From Kryptolebias marmoratus (Eukaryota > Chordata > Actinopteri > Cyprinodontiformes > Rivulidae), in NCBI RefSeq assembly GCF_001649575.2, contig NC_051434.1, positions 6,383,381 through 6,447,380 on the forward strand: a stretch of DNA of 64,000 nt, read 5' to 3'. The notes below the pieces were generated by a model, which made no database searches, was not told the DNA's origin, and was given only the letters and a program-made list of their open reading frames with translations. Position numbers and translations under genes: made by a program. Below, piece by piece: positions 59,713 through 64,000 of this stretch; position 1 is the first letter of the stretch, and every line of letters begins with the position of its first letter.

Positions 59713-61144
59713 CTGATAAAAGAGGAGAAAACAGAAAGGTTGGTTGGGGCTGTAATCAAAGCACAATTTTACAAACACAGAAGAGCAACAGAGCCGACAG
59801 CTGACAACACAATAAAGAGCTAAATTGCTGCTGAAACGACACGCAAAAGACAACAGCAGCCAGGAGTCATTTGAATCATTTTAAAATGGCACTATGCTCC
59901 ATTTTAACGTCATTGTTAAGTCCTGGGCTGTTCAACAAAACATTTATTATTGCTGAACATTAAAACCCATCAAGTTCAGAGAAAAATATATTCTGCATTT
60001 AACCAAATAATTCATAAAGAATAAATAAATGTATATTCTGTTATAGTGCATATTAGAATGGAAGGTGAACTTATCTCCAAAAGGGATAGTGAAATATTAG
60101 ATGTACTTAACAGCATTTTATGTAAGTTTTTTACTTGCTTGTGTGTGTGTGTGTGTCAAGACGTTTGAGCTCTTATTACTTTCCCCACGATCTCAAACCA
60201 TACTGAGCCTGTTTGAGGTTAGGCTTGATCATAGTTGCTGAAAGGAGACGTTAGTTAAAAAATACATTTGAGGCTTCATAATTGGACTTATTTAACTTGC
60301 TTCCAACAATCTGCAGCCAAGAATGTCTCTAAGCAGCCTCCTACTCCACTGACAAATAAAAATAACTGATGGAAAAATGGAAAAAAGGAACAAGAAATTG
60401 TTTTTAAACAACATCAGTTTTCTGGTCCAAAGGTAGCAGCTAAGCTGAAGTCTGGAAGAAAGAACTGCAGGAAAGTTTGACTAAAACTAAGACTGTGGAG
60501 TTGATTTAATAGATTTGAAAGTGTCTGCAACGATCTGTGACAGCAAAGGTGAATTTAGCAAACAACGACAACAAAAAAAGATTGGGCCTAACTTCACATA
60601 AAAGAAAAACTTAGCTTGATGTCAGCAAATTCTGTAAGTAAAATGAGTCACATAATTTAAATTAACAAAAAGACAGTAAGAGGAAAAGATAATAGAACTA
60701 TAGAAGAACAAAATCCATCCAAACGAAACAATCTCAGCTGCAACAAGATCTGTTTATACAAAAAGCTTGTTACCAGTTTCTGAACATACACCAGGACAAC
60801 ATTTTGAAAACATCAATGTAATCTCTTTGCTCTTTAGGCTGAAATCTTTTGGAGATCAGTTCACCTTTTACTGATTCAACTGCAGAGAATTACAGAAATG
60901 TAACCAAAAGTTTATAAAATTCCTGCATGTATTTATCACAAGGAATTTCTTTAGGAATCTTCAAACAAAATAAAACAAGCACGGTGATCTAAAACTAAAT
61001 TAAAATAGCTAACTGCATCGATGCGCAAGATAAAGGCCTTAAGTTGTCACATTTATCAAACCTTCTAGCAAGAGTGCTTATAGTTTCTAAATATTAAGAC
61101 CTGAAAGGTAAATTTGACAGATTCCAACGGTGGAGAGACTCTGC
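59713..61144 (-). other. rbms3: rbms3 last intron or, if unspliced, 3' UTR
   Basis: This 1.4-kb stretch lies between the coding stop at 61145 and the acceptor at 59713. It is AT-rich with a short GT run at about 60140-60156. No gene or repeat family copy was recognised. Confidence 0.5.
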
Positions 61145-61273
61145 TTACTTGGACTGGTATGAGAAAGCGGGAACATGGTCGGCAGCACTGTCCACCTGGA
61201 TCTGTTGCTGCTGGCCAGCCACCTCCTGTGATGAAGGAGCCACTGTCTGGGGTGAGGTGTCTGTCACCACTCC
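61145..61273 (-). CDS. rbms3: rbms3 C-terminal coding exon
   Basis: The exon encodes GVVTDTSPQTVAPSSQEVAG, then QQQQIQVDSAADHVPAFSYQ and SK, with TAA at 61145-61147. The acceptor is ATCCCCCTTCAG. The stop overlaps a strong donor, AA|GTAAGC (intron would start at 61148). Splicing from there to the acceptor at 59713 would rebuild AAA-TAG and give the same ending. Human RBMS3 has QQSK at this place. Confidence 0.88.
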   Translation of the reverse strand, partial: GVVTDTSPQTVAPSSQEVAGQQQQIQVDSAADHVPAFSYQSK

Positions 61274-62691
61274 CTGAAGGGGGATAAAAAACACGGCAGG
61301 AAATGTCTCAGCTTGGAACGAGAACACTGTGTGACTGTATACACTGAACTCCTGCTTCTGTGGGACGGGAAAGCTGTCGGCCTCGGAGGGGGGCGGTGCC
61401 TCTTGTGCTGCTGCTGGAGGTTTTTCACATTTTATGTTTATAAAAGTTGTATTGGAATTTTAGTAGTTGTCAGAGGATGGTGAACTCCTTTTGTCACGAA
61501 CCAGCAACTACATTTAAAGTAAGAAAAATGTTCGCCCTCAGTACTGCCGACATATATTAGAGCCATTTGTACACGAGAACAGTCTGTGTTTGGAGTAGAA
61601 AACTTCTTTACAGATGGCTCTGTGCACTGAATCCATCAAAACAACCCTCTTAGCCTTTTTATGTGTCTAGAATTACTGATCGCCCCCATCACAGAGTCAT
61701 CTCAATCACCTTTAACAAGCTCTCAAGGATAAGTTGTCCTGTCCATACATCAGCCCTGCAGACACGGGCTGATACAGTGATATACGCCCCGCTGCCGACG
61801 CTGGCACTGAGAGGACAATGGACGGGATGAAATAGGTAGAAGGTGCCGTGGGCTACGCTTCAGCTACATCCCTCTTCTCCAACCCACTCCCTCATCCTGA
61901 AGACTGCAACTTTCTGAGAAGGGGGAGTCTAAGAGGGGGTCATAGGAGGCGAGAGAAGCGACTAATGGATGTGTCAGGGGAAACTGTCATTGTCCGGAGG
62001 CTGGCGGGCTAACCAGGCCTCCACAGCTGACGGATGTTTCAGCCACCTACCAGCCTGGACCGACCGTGAGGGGAGAGAGAGAGAGAGAGAGAGAGACAGC
62101 TCCACTGGCGCTGTGTCTCACTTCAGCTCCTGTCATCTGATACACGACTGATAGTCCATCTGAATATGACCACACTGTCAGCCGCCAGACAGCTCGCCTG
62201 CTCGCCCCGCTGTCCAACCGCCCGCCCGCCTGCCCGCTCCCTGCGTTCATCAATTCTCTGTGTGGACTGCCTGAACCTGCCAGGAGCTCAGACAGCCGCC
62301 GAGGAAGCGAGGAAGTCTGTGCTGTGCTGCACTTCAAATGTCTTTCCCAAACACTTCAAAACTTCTGACTCATTGTGCTTTGCTTGCAGTTATTTACCAC
62401 TGGTGCAAAGCTATTTATTTACAGGGAACAAACGAATATTTCTGCACGCTTCAAAATGCAATCTGCTATTTGACAACAGTTTTAGGTTTTAGATGTGATG
62501 AGCAAGTTTTTGGTGGATTAATAGTGATGCTACCCTCCGCAGGAAATGGTAACAGATTTCTGAGTCTTGGTAAGTGCCGTGTGTATGCTTGTGGGTCTTA
62601 CTTCGACAGGGACGGCTGTTGGAGGCACAGGAGTGTACTGGGGAATGTAGGTCCCTTGCATAGGTGCCGCGGCAGCTGCAGCAGTCATGTA
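61145..62691 (-). CDS. rbms3: RNA-binding motif, single-stranded-interacting protein 3, C-terminal part
   Basis: The two exons (62602-62691 and 61145-61273) encode the last 72 residues of an MSSP/RBMS protein. These are RRM proteins that bind AU-rich and single-stranded nucleic acid and stabilise mRNAs. The two RRM domains lie upstream, beyond 64000. The run YMTAAAAAAPMQGTYIPQYT followed by PVPPTAVPVE, and GVVTDTSPQTVAPSSQ, match RBMS3 specifically. RBMS1 lacks the DTSPQTVAPSSQ stretch. The gene is incomplete in this window. Its position upstream of tgfbr2 in the same orientation supports rbms3, as in human 3p24. Confidence 0.9.
61274..62601 (-). other. rbms3: rbms3 intron
   Basis: The intron joins two phase-0 exons. 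It contains a GA microsatellite at 62073-62096 and a C-rich stretch near 62200-62250. No other feature was seen. Confidence 0.85.
62073..62096. repeat. GA microsatellite
   Basis: An uninterrupted run of 12 GA units in an rbms3 intron. Confidence 0.95.
62602..62691 (-). CDS. rbms3: rbms3 penultimate coding exon
   Basis: Exactly 30 codons in phase 0 at both ends, running from YMTAAAAAAP to PPTAVPVE. The acceptor is GTATGTTTCAG after a T-rich tract and the donor is GTAAGA. The six-alanine run and MQGTYIPQYTPVPP identify the family. Confidence 0.9.
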
Positions 62692-64000
62692 CTGAAACAT
62701 ACACAAAACAAAATCCTTTCACATGAAAATTCCTGAGACACTCAGAGCTACAAATCCCAAAATCATTATTAGAAAATAAACACTTTCCTGACATCAAACA
62801 CGGATCCGCGTTCCCTGGAACACTTATTTAGTGTAATTACTCCCCTAACTATTAGGAAAAGCCAGATTGTTGTGCCTATAACAGCCTTTGGAGGGCGCTA
62901 GAAGAACACGTGTCGACGCTCAGAAGAGCACAGGAGATCAGATAAGTAAGAGAAAAGAACAAAAGAGGGGAAGATGTCCTGCTGTCCCACCAAAACTTCA
63001 AAAGGCAAGCAAACACACTGGGCCACAGTCGAAGAGGAAAAAAGTAATAACAACAGGAGTCTAAAGAGACTTAAATGTGTGTGAAGGGGAAGAAAAAGCA
63101 AGAGGTCTGCTGCCTGTGGCCTATATTCCTTTAGTCATGCCTGCTCTGGCTTTTACCTGCTCGCTGCAATGAGCATTTTACAAACGTAACACAGGTTTGG
63201 TTACATGACAGCCTGGGGGCTTTCACATGCAACATGAATGAGGAGAATTTCTCTGTGAGAGCTTTGTATGTGTGATGGTAACGTGAGCTTGTTTTTAATT
63301 AGCACACACCTGCGCATAAAAGACGACCTATCAGTACGAGTCTGCAACTCTGCATGCCATGCAGCATGTATGTGTGATACATACATCACATGTCTGCGCT
63401 TCTGTTTGTGTAAAAAAAAAAAAAGACAAAGAGGCTGCAGCACAGCGCCAACGGATGTGATCCCAGATGAAAGCCACCGGGCTGCCTCTCCTCGTCTTCC
63501 TGCTGCCTTCCGGACTGAACAAAAAAAGGGAGGTACAATCCCTTTTCCCTGCCTCTCCGTCCTGCTTCATGCGAAAAAACATGGTGGCAGTATGCAGCAG
63601 GAGGCAGTAATGGACGGGATGTGGCGAGCCTTTCTTGGCTACGGGCCCGGCGATGCTGGTGAAGTGTCATTACCGGCAGCGTTGCTAATGGATCGGGTAC
63701 GGCTCCACCGCTCACTGCTAATGAGAGCAGCTAAAGGCCATGGACATGGGTGATTAACTCCCCCACCGTTGCTACACAGAGCCAGGAGGAAGCCCTGGGA
63801 TGGATGTTAGTGTGCGTTCATATGTGGGTCTTTGAATTTAAGGTTATCACACCTTCAGGGCTGTCACACTCAGGACAGGGTGAGGCAGCATATCCAGACC
63901 TCCTGACACATTACCACATTACCTCTCTGCGTGTCACCCCCCTCCCCCTTCTTCCCTCTCACCTTCCTGTCACCCTCTCTTTTTTACTCCTTCTCTTTCA
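62692..64000 (-). other. rbms3: rbms3 intron, continues beyond the window
   Basis: I could not identify a further rbms3 exon here. The stretch is non-repetitive except for a run of 13 A at about 63412-63424 and a CT-rich end. Confidence 0.6.

Noticed and set aside
59419..59853. 144-codon frame on the minus strand
   Set aside because: It is low-complexity, with Lys/Arg runs from A-rich DNA, and crosses the strong acceptor at 59713. It fits the rbms3 UTR exon better than a protein.
1..64000. CRISPR arrays, tRNA or rRNA genes, endogenous virus genes
   Set aside because: I looked for regular direct repeats with spacers, tRNA cloverleaf boxes and viral gag, pol or env motifs. The only reverse-transcriptase coding found is LINE-type.

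Overview
The window is vertebrate nuclear DNA, almost certainly from a ray-finned (teleost) fish. The evidence is AT-rich sequence with long introns and a dense load of interspersed repeats of familiar teleost types: hAT-like MITEs with 8-bp target duplications, fold-back elements, and L2/Rex-type LINE tails. Only two genes are present, both on the minus strand. No RNA gene, CRISPR array, bacterial operon or intact transposase was seen.

Gene 1 is tgfbr2, the TGF-beta type II receptor. It is complete, with seven coding exons between 33167 (ATG) and 14148 (stop). Spliced phases agree throughout (67+139+191+764+142+125+183 = 1611 nt) and give a 536-residue receptor. It has a signal peptide, a cysteine-rich ligand-binding ectodomain, one membrane span, and a Ser/Thr kinase with Lys248, HRD 346-348, DFG 366-368 and APE 395-397. 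An extra in-frame 57-nt exon candidate lies in intron 1.

Gene 2 is the 3' end of rbms3, an RNA-binding protein of the MSSP family. Its last two coding exons are at 62691-62602 and 61273-61145. A probable terminal exon or long 3' UTR runs from about 59712 towards a polyadenylation signal at 52809-52814. The rest of the gene lies beyond 64000.

Layout by region: 1-12776 is intergenic DNA downstream of tgfbr2, rich in repeats, with a 690-base assembly gap. 12777-33500 is tgfbr2; its 7.6-kb intron 5 is packed with mobile elements. 33500-52790 is the spacer between the genes, with MITEs and a 5'-truncated LINE. 52790-64000 is the end of rbms3. Rbms3 lies upstream of tgfbr2 in the same orientation, which matches the human RBMS3-TGFBR2 order on 3p24, but here the two are under 20 kb apart.

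I found no convincing undescribed multi-gene system. The points most worth checking are the tgfbr2 cassette exon, the two alternative routes to the same rbms3 stop, the well-preserved MITE insertions with their target duplications, a 36-bp exact inverted match linking two repeats in intron 5, and a perfect RFX-type X-box at 9259.
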